Assembly: GCF_900109495.1 (NCBI RefSeq)
Contig: NZ_FOAA01000011.1
Location: 1 to 64,000, forward strand
DNA from: Ectothiorhodospira marina
Lineage (GTDB): Bacteria; Pseudomonadota; Gammaproteobacteria; Ectothiorhodospirales; Ectothiorhodospiraceae
DNA: 64,000 nucleotides
Direction of reading: 5' to 3'
The translations under genes and the position numbers were made by a program. A model generated the notes under the pieces. The model was not told where the DNA came from, ran no database searches, and worked only from the letters and a program-made list of their open reading frames with translations. Shown here piece by piece: positions 43,126 to 49,581 of this stretch (the first letter of the stretch is position 1; each line of letters opens with the position of its first letter).

Positions 43126-44148
43126 TCAGGTAACAATCGGTGGTCGGAACAGTCGCCTTGCTTCGCTGATCTCTTTCACGAACTTGTGCTCGAATGTTGC
43201 GACAGTCTGTTTCAGCTTCTCTACCGAGCCAAGCATGACAGATGTTTCTATCATCGCCTCACCATGCAGGTGATCCATCAGGCGATGGGGGTCAAGATGG
43301 AGGCGTTCCAGGATGGGGGGCGCAGTTGTGTTGATGGAGCCGCGTTTGCCTTCACGGATTTCCCGACCGGCCCAATCGACCAGTTCCAGATAGTCGGGTA
43401 GGGTGAAGCCAATACTGTTGGGGTGCGGGTCATGGCGTTGTGGGACCAGTCTCATCAAAGGGATGGGGTTGATGGGGACCTCATCTGTCGGCTTTGTCTG
43501 CTTCGGTGCCATGTCGCGTAGGCGTTGCTGGATGGAGGTGAAGTCGGAGGCTTCCGGTGTGTCGGCCATCTTGGCACGTACCGGGTTGAGGTCCACATAG
43601 CTCATACAGGCCAGCACGGCGGCATCATCGAGTAGGGCTTGGCTTTTGAAGCGACTCTCCCAGAAGTGGCCCTTGCAGTGGTCTTCTTCATTGGCCCGTC
43701 TGGCCAGGTATTCATTCAGGCTGCGCATGAACCAGGAGATGTCTGTCAGGCGTTCGCGCCAGGTCTCGATGATTTTCTCGGCCTTGATGTTCTCTGCGTT
43801 GCTGGTGGTTTCACCACATCGGTAACGGGTGACCAGCACTGGCACACTGTAGAGTTTTCCCCAGTGTTTAATGACTTGCTCACTATCCCAATGTTTGGCT
43901 TTGCCCTGATCGATGCGCAACACGACATGATAGTGATTCGACATGATGGCATAGGCGCAGATCTCGATGGCGAAGGCATCAGCGAGTTCACGCAGGCGCT
44001 CGGTCACCCAGCTTTTGCGGTGTTCGTGGCTCTTGCCGGTGAGGGAGTCTTCGCCACAGAGAAAGGCACGGCGGACACACCGGGATATCGTAGTATGGTA
44101 GTAGGGAGTGGCTTCGGGGCAGATGAGTTGATGTCTGGCGCGGGTCAT
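43126..44148 (-). mobile_element. REP-associated tyrosine transposase (RAYT, Y1_Tnp)
   Basis: This intact 340-residue gene encodes an IS200-like HUH nuclease. The HUH motif is NHYHVVLRID, at about residue 71, and the N-terminal PYYHTTISRCVRRAFLCGED is standard for the family. The segment LACMSYVDLNPVRAKMADTP follows in the C-terminal part of the domain, and a 130-residue tail extends beyond the nuclease domain. The ATG has AAGGAGG in front. RAYTs mobilise or spread REP palindromes and are single-copy chromosomal genes. A duplicated 3' half lies directly downstream. It seems to have landed in a toxin gene. Confidence 0.92.
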
Positions 44149-44231
44149 GGGTTTCCTCCTTGAAAACCGATTCCGGTCTTGTCTCTAGTCTAGTTGTGTG
44201 TATTATTCAGTCAAGAAGAAATGATGGCTGT

Positions 44232-44279
44232 CCCTGTTCTAGATATCAAGGCCGCACTGCGCCTCGCGCGCAATCTGTA
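44232..44279 (+). pseudogene. HigB/RelE-like toxin, C-terminal remnant
   Basis: The frame ending at TAG 44277-44279 reads LDIKAALRLARNL, which is the usual C-terminus (…DI..A..LA..L) of the HigB-type addiction toxins encoded before this type of antidote. The rest of the toxin is gone, replaced by the RAYT element. Confidence 0.6.
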
Positions 44280-44288
44280 GGGTGACCC

Positions 44289-44639
44289 ATGAAAAAGACA
44301 GCTACGTCCCGCTACGATGTTGCTGAGCATCTCCGTACGCCGGAAGAAATGGCAGCATATCTGGACGCGTGTATGGAAGAGGCAGAGGGTGACGCCGCCT
44401 TTATTGCAAAGGCGCTTGGTGATATCGCCCGTGCGAGAGGGATGTCGCAAGTGGCACGTGATGCAGGTGTTTCTCGCGAAAGCCTATATAAGGCGCTTTC
44501 GGGTGAGCGGACTCCGGGGTTCGACACGATCCTTAAGGTCATGAAGGCGCTCGGTCTGAAGCTGCATGCCGAAGCGATACATATTCCAGATCATGCCCAC
44601 GAAGGGGCTGCAGCCGGCGCTCGTCCCATGCGCGGGTGA
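44289..44639 (+). CDS. Orphan addiction-module antidote (HigA-like, HTH)
   Basis: This 116-residue protein matches the 'putative addiction module antidote' family: SRYDVAEHLRTPEEMAAYLD, FIAKALGDIARARGMSQVAR, and the helix-turn-helix SRESLYKALSGERTPGFDTI with LKVMKALGLKL. It binds its promoter and neutralises a HigB-like toxin. The toxin gene just upstream is reduced to about 15 codons, so the antidote seems to be orphaned. The C-terminus HEGAAAGARPMRG is longer than usual. Confidence 0.88.
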   Translation: MKKTATSRYDVAEHLRTPEEMAAYLDACMEEAEGDAAFIAKALGDIARARGMSQVARDAGVSRESLYKALSGERTPGFDTILKVMKALGLKLHAEAIHIPDHAHEGAAAGARPMRG

Positions 44640-44822
44640 GCGCTGGCTTTTTATCTGTATACGTTCGGGAATCTGCATCCTCCGGATTTGCCCGGGTGGC
44701 CCCAGTTTCCAGGTTTGGAAGCTGCGGACGGCCTGACGGTCCTCTTACCCGGCGGTGTGTCGATCACCGGCCTGCATGCCGGTAATGTGGATCTGCTGGG
44801 TGTGATTCTGAGGCAGCTGTGA
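44640..44822 (+). pseudogene. Unidentified protein tail, possibly IS66 accessory protein
   Basis: A frame without start codon runs from the antidote stop to TGA 44820-44822 and reads LTVLLPGGVSITGLHAGNVD followed by LLGVILRQL. This beta-hairpin plus helix ending resembles the C-terminus of IS66-type TnpA accessory proteins (a LPGG...LL..L.RAL pattern). The match is weak. No other IS66 gene is present. Confidence 0.3.
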
Positions 44823-44905
44823 TGCGCAAGCCGTATCTGCGCCCATCGCACAGGAGGCGCGGGCGTTTAATCCAAAGGTAAAGCCAAAAGCAAGGAGGGT
44901 TCTGC

Positions 44906-45508
44906 TTGGCAACGAACTATGTTCTGATAGATTTTGAGAATGTGCAGCCGAGCAACCTGGAGGTCCTCAAGCAGCATACTTTCAAAGTGGTGGTCTTTGT
45001 TGGTGCAAACCAAGCAAAAGTACCATTCGAGCTGGCTGCTGCTATGCAGGCCCTCGGCGATTCAGCGCAATACATAAAGATCGCCGGCACTGGGAAAAAT
45101 GCGCTGGATTTTCATATTGCGTATTACATTGGTGAGTTAGTAGCCAAGGACTCTAGCGCTTATTTCCACATTATCTCCCGCGATAGTGGTTTCGATACGC
45201 TAATCAAGCATCTCAAAACGCGTGGCATCAAAGTCCAGCGCGAGAGCGACTTAGCAGAGATCCCCATCGTAAGGATGTCGACTGCCACTTCTACCGAGGA
45301 CATGGTCTCTGCGATCGTTAAGAACTTGATCGGTCGTGGGCAGTCGCGGCCTCGTAAGGTGAAGACGCTCTCAAATACGATCAACTCGCTATTTACTGAG
45401 AAGCTATCGGAGCAGCAGCTAACTTCGATCGTTAAAGACCTTGAGTGTCGCAAGTACATAAAGGTCAGTAACGGGAATGTCTCATATCAGTTGCCACAAC
45501 AGTCCTAA
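44906..45508 (+). CDS. PIN/NYN-like RNase-fold cassette protein
   Basis: AAGGAGG at 44892-44898 fixes the TTG at 44906 as start. The 200-residue protein has a PIN-like/NYN core: YVLIDFENVQPSNLEVLKQH (first acidic motif DFEN), AGTGKNALDFHIAYYIGEL (second, with D), and FHIISRDSGFDTLIKHLK (third, SRDSGFD). About residues 145-200 form a winged-helix-like tail (INSLFTEKLSEQQLTSIVKD; ECRKYIKVSNGNVSYQL). These are features of RNA-cleaving PIN-like proteins. No antitoxin partner lies next to it. The TAA stop falls in an attC-like site. Confidence 0.82.
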   Translation: MATNYVLIDFENVQPSNLEVLKQHTFKVVVFVGANQAKVPFELAAAMQALGDSAQYIKIAGTGKNALDFHIAYYIGELVAKDSSAYFHIISRDSGFDTLIKHLKTRGIKVQRESDLAEIPIVRMSTATSTEDMVSAIVKNLIGRGQSRPRKVKTLSNTINSLFTEKLSEQQLTSIVKDLECRKYIKVSNGNVSYQLPQQS

Positions 45509-45545
45509 CAACACTCGGCACGGTGTGAGCCTTTGCTCGTTGGGT
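45503..45545 (+). other. attC-like site F (weak)
   Basis: It starts TCCTAAC, which contains the stop of the PIN-like gene, and ends GTTGGGT, a perfect GTTRRRY core. Arms AACACTCGG and CTCGTTGGG can pair in part. At 43 bases it is short for an attC site, and its left core has no matching complement at the cassette start. Confidence 0.35.
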
Positions 45546-45576
45546 TGGGTTAAACCGAAAACCGCTGTTTGCGGCC

Positions 45577-45894
45577 TCAAAAGCCGGTGATGGCAATATC
45601 CAAGGCGCCAACAATCTGATCTCTAAAATGGGAGAGGGAGCCAACGGGGCTTTTGAGATGCTTTTCTGGCACAGAGGAAATTTGGGGCGTGAGCAGTATC
45701 AGGTTCTGTTCGGCAAAACTGATTTCCGGTGTGAGTCCTTGCATGGCTTCGCCTCCAAATGCGGAGCTTTTCCCCAGAGGAATAACGATACGAGTTGCCA
45801 GGTCGCTCAGGAGGCTGCTCTGAACGTCGACAAGGTAAGGGTAGTGCGCTTGGCTGACTTTGCTGGGGTTGGGGTACACATCGAACTGTGCCAT
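45577..45894 (-). CDS. ccdB: CcdB toxin
   Basis: This 105-residue protein matches CcdB along its length: MAQFDVYPNPSKVSQAHYPY, LVDVQSSLLSDLATRIVIPL and the C-terminal SLSHFRDQIVGALDIAITGF. CcdB poisons DNA gyrase (GyrA). The ATG overlaps the ccdA stop (TGATG), the standard coupled arrangement. The gene runs against the direction of the neighbouring cassette genes. Confidence 0.93.
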   Translation of the reverse strand: MAQFDVYPNPSKVSQAHYPYLVDVQSSLLSDLATRIVIPLGKSSAFGGEAMQGLTPEISFAEQNLILLTPQISSVPEKHLKSPVGSLSHFRDQIVGALDIAITGF

Positions 45895-46139
45895 CAGAAT
45901 TCCCTGAATTCATCACCGAAGCATCCGTATTTTTCCACAAAATCGTTATAACGTTTTATCGCGGCGCGATTTTCCTCAACCCATTGAACTGCTTCCTGCC
46001 TGGAAAGCTCTTCTATCAGTGCTCGCTCCAGGGTGGCAGACAAGTTAATGTTCAGTTTCCTGGTTTTACGCAGAAGATCGCTATTGATTGAGAGGTTCGC
46101 TGCTTTTTTGGGTGCGGCTGCATCGTAGAGTTCCGCCAT
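45894..46139 (-). CDS. ccdA: CcdA antitoxin
   Basis: The ATG at 46139, with GGAGG five bases before, starts an 81-residue protein. It has a ribbon-helix-helix N-terminal half (KAANLSINSDLLRKTRKLNI) and an unfolded, toxin-binding tail (VQWVEENRAAIKRYNDFVEK) typical of CcdA. The frame is open upstream but this start fits family length. It neutralises CcdB and represses the operon. Confidence 0.9.
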   Translation of the reverse strand: MAELYDAAAPKKAANLSINSDLLRKTRKLNINLSATLERALIEELSRQEAVQWVEENRAAIKRYNDFVEKYGCFGDEFREF

Positions 46140-46173
46140 GAGGGCCTCCAGGTGGCGCTTGGACCATGCTTTG

Positions 46174-46202
46174 ATCGTATGCGCATGGCAATGCGCATGC
46201 AA
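46174..46202 (-). promoter_or_regulatory. ccdAB promoter with operator in the spacer
   Basis: On the minus strand, TTGCAT (-35, 46202-46197) and TACGAT (-10, 46179-46174) are 17 bases apart. Two copies of the palindrome ATGCGCAT (46191-46198 and 46179-46186), separated by four bases, overlap the spacer and both hexamers. This is where a CcdA-CcdB repressor would be expected to bind. Confidence 0.6.
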
Positions 46203-46228
46203 GCGTGCAACCCATAGAGCGATCGGTT

Positions 46229-46453
46229 TCAGCAGTCACCCTGCTCAGTGAACCACGTCTCCAGGGCATTGCCGAGCCACGTGACCACCGGGCGCCCGTG
46301 GGCTTGGTCCGCCTCCAGCGCGCTGAAGGTCATCCACCAGGTGGCTTCCGGGTGGCGGATGACGCGCAACCTGCCGCTGGCCAAGTGCTCGGCGATCAGG
46401 GGCAGGGGCAGGTCACCCCAGCCGGTTTCTTCCATGATCCGGTGTGCGGACAT
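46229..46453 (-). CDS. Small protein of unknown function
   Basis: An ATG at 46453, with AGGAG eight bases upstream, gives a 74-residue acidic protein: RIMEETGWGDLPLPLIAEHL, ATWWMTFSALEADQAHGRPV, VTWLGNALETWFTEQGDC. It has no membrane helix and no recognised domain. GC content is higher than in the cassette genes around it. It lies upstream of ccdAB on the same strand. Confidence 0.5.
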   Translation of the reverse strand: MSAHRIMEETGWGDLPLPLIAEHLASGRLRVIRHPEATWWMTFSALEADQAHGRPVVTWLGNALETWFTEQGDC

Positions 46454-46513
46454 CACAGGTACTCCTACAGGGGACTTTCAACCCATCCGTTCATGCCCAT
46501 GCCGGGCGTACTG

Positions 46514-46591
46514 CGTACACAATCGGCTTCACAGCGACCGATTTTCCGCTGCTTTGCAGCTCCAAACCGGCGCGTGAGCCGGGCGTTATGC
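46514..46591 (+). other. attC-like site B
   Basis: The right core is GTTATGC (46585-46591). Arms CGGCTTCAC and GTGAGCCG pair with one unpaired T, the extrahelical base expected in attC, and a central hairpin GCTGC-TTT-GCAGC is present. The inner sequence CCGATTTTCCG…CTCCAAA is shared with site A. The left core (about GTACAC) is degenerate. Confidence 0.7.
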
Positions 46592-46609
46592 AGTCATTCT
46601 CATGCCTCA

Positions 46610-46638
46610 TTGACAAGCGTCACGTGACGCAATACACT
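46610..46638 (+). promoter_or_regulatory. higBA promoter with palindromic operator
   Basis: TTGACA (46610-46615) and TACACT (46633-46638) are 17 bases apart. A perfect 14-base palindrome GCGTCACGTGACGC (46617-46630) fills the spacer. It is eight bases before the toxin start, and is the expected HigA operator. Confidence 0.75.
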
Positions 46639-46645
46639 TTGTTTC

Positions 46646-46927
46646 ATGATCAAATCCTTTGCCGACAAACAAACCCAAGAACTCTACTCCAAGGGCAAGT
46701 CAAAGAAATTTCCTGCGGATGTGGCTCCGAGAGCCGCTAGAAAACTTGAATACGTGGATCTGGCTGTACAGCTAGAGGATTTGAAAGTGCCGCCCGGCAA
46801 TCGCCTTCACCCGCTTTCGGGAAACAGGCAGGGGCAGCACGCAATTTCAATCAATGATCAGTGGCGTATCTGTTTTCGTTTTGAAGATGGTGATGCGTAT
46901 GAAGTCGAAGTGTGTGACTACCACTGA
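46646..46927 (+). CDS. higB: HigB-like mRNA interferase toxin
   Basis: This 93-residue RelE-superfamily protein has the HigB-1 pattern: MIKSFADKQTQELYSKGKSK, LEYVDLAVQLEDLKVPPGNR, then GQHAISINDQWRICFRFEDG and the ending VEVCDYH. The His/Arg-rich active region (SINDQWRICF) is intact. It cleaves mRNA on the ribosome and is countered by HigA, 13 bases downstream. The gene pair fits one cassette bounded at 46585 and 47256. Confidence 0.93.
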   Translation: MIKSFADKQTQELYSKGKSKKFPADVAPRAARKLEYVDLAVQLEDLKVPPGNRLHPLSGNRQGQHAISINDQWRICFRFEDGDAYEVEVCDYH

Positions 46928-46940
46928 GTGAGGTGATGAT

Positions 46941-47255
46941 ATGGCGATTCTTAATACGACCGGTATGCAACGCAAACCCACACATCCGGGTGAAATGCTG
47001 AGGGAAGATTTTCTTTCAGATTATGGACTGACGGTTTCAGGGTTGGCCGAATCTTTGGGTGTCTCTCGTCAGTCAGTTAATGAATTACTGCGCGAGCGTC
47101 GTGCTGTCACCCCTGAAATGGCGCTCCGGCTTGCGCGTTTGTTTGGTAATTCGCCGGAATTCTGGCTGAACGCACAACGGTCTGTTGATCTTTGGACTGC
47201 CGCGCAGTCGATCAAGGAAGAAGTGGATCGAATCAAGCCGCTACATGCTGCATAA
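46941..47255 (+). CDS. higA: HigA antitoxin
   Basis: This 104-residue XRE-type regulator starts with the HigA consensus THPGEMLREDFLSDYGLTVS and has a helix-turn-helix SGLAESLGVSRQSVNELLRE, then MALRLARLFGNSPEFWLNAQ. It binds HigB and the palindrome upstream of higB. The stop codon lies in the left core GCATAAC of the cassette's attC. Confidence 0.95.
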   Translation: MAILNTTGMQRKPTHPGEMLREDFLSDYGLTVSGLAESLGVSRQSVNELLRERRAVTPEMALRLARLFGNSPEFWLNAQRSVDLWTAAQSIKEEVDRIKPLHAA

Positions 47256-47304
47256 CCAAGCCGTGGTCGGTGGGATCTTCTACAATCTTGACATGGCGTA
47301 TCCA
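47250..47304 (+). other. attC-like site of the higBA cassette
   Basis: The left core GCATAAC (47250-47256) is the exact complement of GTTATGC at 46585-46591, where the higBA cassette starts. Arms AAGCCGTG and CATGGC pair in part. The right core is GTATCCA rather than GTTRRRY, so this end is degenerate. Confidence 0.65.
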
Positions 47305-47316
47305 TACGGATACGGT
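47288..47316 (+). promoter_or_regulatory. Promoter and operator of the damaged toxin-antidote locus
   Basis: TTGACA (47288-47293) is a consensus -35. A palindrome GTATCCATACGGATAC (47298-47313) lies directly after it, before the toxin ATG at 47324. A -10 is only weakly visible (TACGGT at 47311). The palindrome is the likely antidote operator. Confidence 0.5.
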
Positions 47317-47323
47317 ATGCGAT

Positions 47324-47632
47324 ATGTATACCTTCCTCCGCACACCTGAGTTCGACACGTGGCTGAAGAAACTTCGTGATCCGGTAGGAAAAGCACGCAT
47401 TGTTGCGCGAATTCGGTCTGCAGAGGCCGGCAATTTTGGGGATTGTGAGTCCGTCGGAGGGCGTGTATCTGAAATGTGAATACATTACGGTCCTGGATAT
47501 AGGGTGTACTACGCGCGGGAAGGAGAAGTTATATATTTGCTTTTGTACGGCGGCGATAAATCAACTCAAAGGAAGGATGTCATCAAAGCCACAAGCTTAG
47601 CCGAGAAGTACCGAGGATATTGTGATGAGTAA
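47324..47632 (+). pseudogene. HigB-type (Gp49-like) toxin with premature stop
   Basis: The frame from ATG 47324 reads MYTFLRTPEFDTWLKKLRDP, VGKARIVARIRSAEAGNFGD, then a TGA at 47477-47479 (codon 52). The same frame continues IHYGPGYRVYYAREGEVIYL and LLYGGDKSTQRKDVIKATSL to TAA 47630-47632. Where the TGA is, family members have an arginine (…SELRIHYGPGYR), so a single CGA to TGA change explains it. Unless suppressed, the toxin is inactive. Its stop overlaps the antidote start. Confidence 0.88.
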
Positions 47633-47948
47633 AGTGACCAAATTCGATGCGGCGGAATACCTCGATAGTGAGGAGGTCATTGCTGAGTATCTGAACGCTG
47701 CTCTTGAAGATAAAGATCCAAATGTGTTCCTGGCGGCAGTCGGAGATGTAGCAAAGGCACGAGGAATGGCTCAACTTGCTCGAGATACAGGGCTTGGACG
47801 AGAAAGCTTGTATAAGGCGCTCACCCCAGGAGCTAAGCCACGATACGATACAGTTTTGAAAGTTATTCGTGCTTTGGGTGTGGGAATGCACGCGTCACCA
47901 ATTCATCAAAAAAGCGATCCCAACAAAGAGCTTCAACGGACGCGCTGA
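47625..47948 (+). CDS. Addiction-module antidote (HTH)
   Basis: An ATG at 47625 overlaps the end of the toxin frame. The 107-residue protein (SKVTKFDAAEYLDSEEVIAE; DVAKARGMAQLARDTGLGRE; SLYKALTPGAKPRYDTVLKV) is a paralogue of the orphan antidote at 44289. The last residues NKELQRTR are encoded by the left arm of an attC-like site. It remains intact while its toxin carries a nonsense codon. Confidence 0.9.
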   Translation: MSKVTKFDAAEYLDSEEVIAEYLNAALEDKDPNVFLAAVGDVAKARGMAQLARDTGLGRESLYKALTPGAKPRYDTVLKVIRALGVGMHASPIHQKSDPNKELQRTR

Positions 47949-47976
47949 CGCGCGCCGCTGAGTATTGCCGTTCGTC
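47919..47976 (+). other. attC-like site C
   Basis: It opens with CCCAACAAAG, has arms TTCAACGG and CCGCTGAG around a CGCG-CTGA-CGCG hairpin, and ends with GTTCGTC. The inner part matches the usual attC centre (CGGACGCG…CGCGCCG). The right core departs from GTTRRRY, and the two cores do not match their cassettes. Confidence 0.6.
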
Positions 47977-48004
47977 TTGACGTACGTACCTATAGGCGTA
48001 CACT
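47977..48004 (+). promoter_or_regulatory. yefM-yoeB-like promoter with inverted repeat
   Basis: TTGACG (47977-47982) and TACACT (47999-48004) are 16 bases apart, with GTACC-TATA-GGCGTAC as an imperfect inverted repeat across the spacer. A weak GGAGG is further downstream. It is consistent with antitoxin autoregulation. Confidence 0.5.
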
Positions 48005-48036
48005 GGATGGAGGTTTGAACACGCAAAAGGTGCGTC

Positions 48037-48279
48037 ATGACGGGAATCACAGCAACTGAGGCGCGCAGCAACCTTTATCGGTTGATTGACGAGACTGCCG
48101 AGTCCCACCAACCCATCGTCATCATGGGTAAGCGGAACACAGCCGTCCTGGTATCCGAGGAAGACTGGTCTGCAATTCAGGAAACACTTTACCTGCTCTC
48201 CGTACCAGGTATGCGGGAGTCTATTCGTGAGGGGATGGACACCCCTGTGGACAAATGCGATGAGGAGCTGGACTGGTGA
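48037..48279 (+). CDS. YefM/Phd-family antitoxin
   Basis: This 80-residue protein has the Phd/YefM start MTGITATEARSNLYRLIDET, PIVIMGKRNTAVLVSEEDWS and the helical toxin-binding tail LYLLSVPGMRESIREGMDTP. It partners with the YoeB-like toxin whose GTG start overlaps its stop (GTGA). Confidence 0.93.
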   Translation: MTGITATEARSNLYRLIDETAESHQPIVIMGKRNTAVLVSEEDWSAIQETLYLLSVPGMRESIREGMDTPVDKCDEELDW

Positions 48280-48542
48280 CATGGAAGTTGGTTTACACCA
48301 AGCAAGCCCAGAAAGATGCAAAGAAGTTGGCATCCAGCGGCGGCCTTAAACCAAAAGCTCAGGAACTTTTAGCGCTGATAGCGGAAGATCCATACCGCAA
48401 GCCGCCTCCGTTTGAGAGGCTCATTGGTGATCTTGCTGGGGCCTATTCACGCCGCATCAATATTCAGCATCGACTGGTCTACCAAGTGCTCGAGGACGAG
48501 CGAGTGGTGAAAGTTCTCAGGCTCTGGAGCCACTACGAATAA
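48276..48542 (+). CDS. YoeB/Txe-family mRNA interferase toxin
   Basis: The 88-residue protein starts at a GTG with GAGGAG upstream. It is a typical Txe/YoeB: WKLVYTKQAQKDAKKLASSG, PFERLIGDLAGAYSRRINIQ and the C-terminal HRLVYQVLEDERVVKVLRLW followed by SHYE. The conserved Glu, Arg and C-terminal SHYE (catalytic His and Tyr) are present, so it should be active. It cleaves mRNA in the ribosome A site. Confidence 0.94.
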   Translation: MTWKLVYTKQAQKDAKKLASSGGLKPKAQELLALIAEDPYRKPPPFERLIGDLAGAYSRRINIQHRLVYQVLEDERVVKVLRLWSHYE

Positions 48543-48632
48543 TGCATCATCGGATAACCGGGGGTTTTTCTCCCTCGGCCTCCACAACACCCCGCATGCG
48601 GGGTCGGCAGCGTCTGGTAAATCCGGAATGAC

Positions 48633-48709
48633 GCCCAACCAGTCAGCGTCCCAGCCGACCGGCTACTCGCTTCGCTTGCAACCGTCGGGCCTGAGCACAT
48701 CAGTTATAT
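48633..48709 (+). other. attC-like site D
   Basis: Left core GCCCAAC fits RYYYAAC, and right core GTTATAT (48703-48709) starts the next cassette. Arms GCGTCCCAGCCGAC and GTCGGGCCTGAGC pair with bulges around a CTCGCTTCGCTTGC centre. A separate CCCCGCATGCGGGG palindrome lies just upstream, at about 48588-48601, and may be a terminator stem of the toxin gene. Confidence 0.65.
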
Positions 48710-48726
48710 CTTTTGAGGTAAGTTCT

Positions 48727-49326
48727 ATGCTAACCGAAGAACAGAAAAGACATCGAAACCGTGCTAACCGGGCACGAAGAGCTCTTCTTAAAGAGAAGGA
48801 GACGTTTGGTGCGATTTCAGACGGGTCCGGGAAACGTTACCAGGTGTGTATAGACTTCGTTCTCAGTGATGCGCCGGAGAAAGCGGTCGAGTTTGTGGAA
48901 TGGTTTGAACAGGAATTCCCCGATGATGTGGGTGACCCGGCATTCTTCCTATATGCCGCATTGGCGTACTATCGTGTGGGAACGCTTGGCAAAGCAAGAA
49001 GGTATCTTCTGGATGCGATGTTGAGCAATATCTATTTGCTTCCCCACTTGTTCGCGCAGCCATTACCAAAGCAGGATATGTGGCACTCATCCAACTTGGT
49101 TGAGCCGGACTTCATCGAAATGATCGAAGAATTTCTGGATGCACCGACAAGTGAGGAGCGGGAATGGATGCGTATGCAGTTCGAGGGTGAACTCTTCACG
49201 GAGATTCGGGAGAAGTACATAGAAACATTCCGGGCCTTGCAGCACACCAGAGAGCGTGATGTCCGCGGTCGGATTCTTGGAGACTGGAGAGAGTATTTAT
49301 CCTCTCGTCGCGATCACGAGATATAA
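48727..49326 (+). CDS. Cassette-borne helical protein, function unknown
   Basis: The ATG at 48727 follows AGGTAAG and gives a 199-residue protein. The N-terminus is highly basic (RHRNRANRARRALLKEKE), and the middle is helical with a TPR-like segment (AAFFLYAALAYYRVGTLGKA is close to the pattern: FFLYAALAYYRVGTLGKARR). The C-terminal part is charged (EIREKYIETFRALQHTRERD). I do not recognise a family, though SEC-C-type accessory proteins are a possibility. The gene lies alone in a cassette whose two ends match (48703 and 49321), and its TAA stop is in the left core. Confidence 0.75.
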   Translation: MLTEEQKRHRNRANRARRALLKEKETFGAISDGSGKRYQVCIDFVLSDAPEKAVEFVEWFEQEFPDDVGDPAFFLYAALAYYRVGTLGKARRYLLDAMLSNIYLLPHLFAQPLPKQDMWHSSNLVEPDFIEMIEEFLDAPTSEEREWMRMQFEGELFTEIREKYIETFRALQHTRERDVRGRILGDWREYLSSRRDHEI

Positions 49327-49415
49327 CCAGGCCATGCACCGGCGCGAAAGCCTCCGCGTCGCGCTTGGAAAGCGCTTGAACCCATGGCTCTCGTGCATCC
49401 TGCCTTCGCTGAGGT
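49321..49415 (+). other. attC-like site E, right end unclear
   Basis: The left core ATATAAC (49321-49327) is the exact complement of GTTATAT at 48703-48709. Arms CCATGCAC and CTCGTGCAT pair in part around GCGC-rich hairpins (GCGCTTGGAAAGCGC). No clear GTTRRRY follows, so the site probably decayed at the right edge of the array. Confidence 0.6.
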
Positions 49416-49581
49416 TCCGCCGCTGCTGGGTTCGCATAAACCTCAACGACGCTGAGGCTTTCATGGTAAGTCGATCCCTCCTGTTGTAGCCTTTCATCCG
49501 ACTCGATCGCTTTTGTGCAGCGTCTCGACTGTGTACCGGGTCAGGCCGGCGGTGAATATGACATTCAGAAAGGAGTTGAAC

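Noticed and set aside
47477-47479. In-frame TGA considered as selenocysteine
   Set aside because: The family has arginine here, a one-base change from CGA, and no SECIS-like hairpin was noticed after it.
48546-48610. CCCCGCATGCGGGG hairpin considered as a separate attC site
   Set aside because: No RYYYAAC/GTTRRRY cores around it; more likely a terminator stem after the YoeB-like gene.
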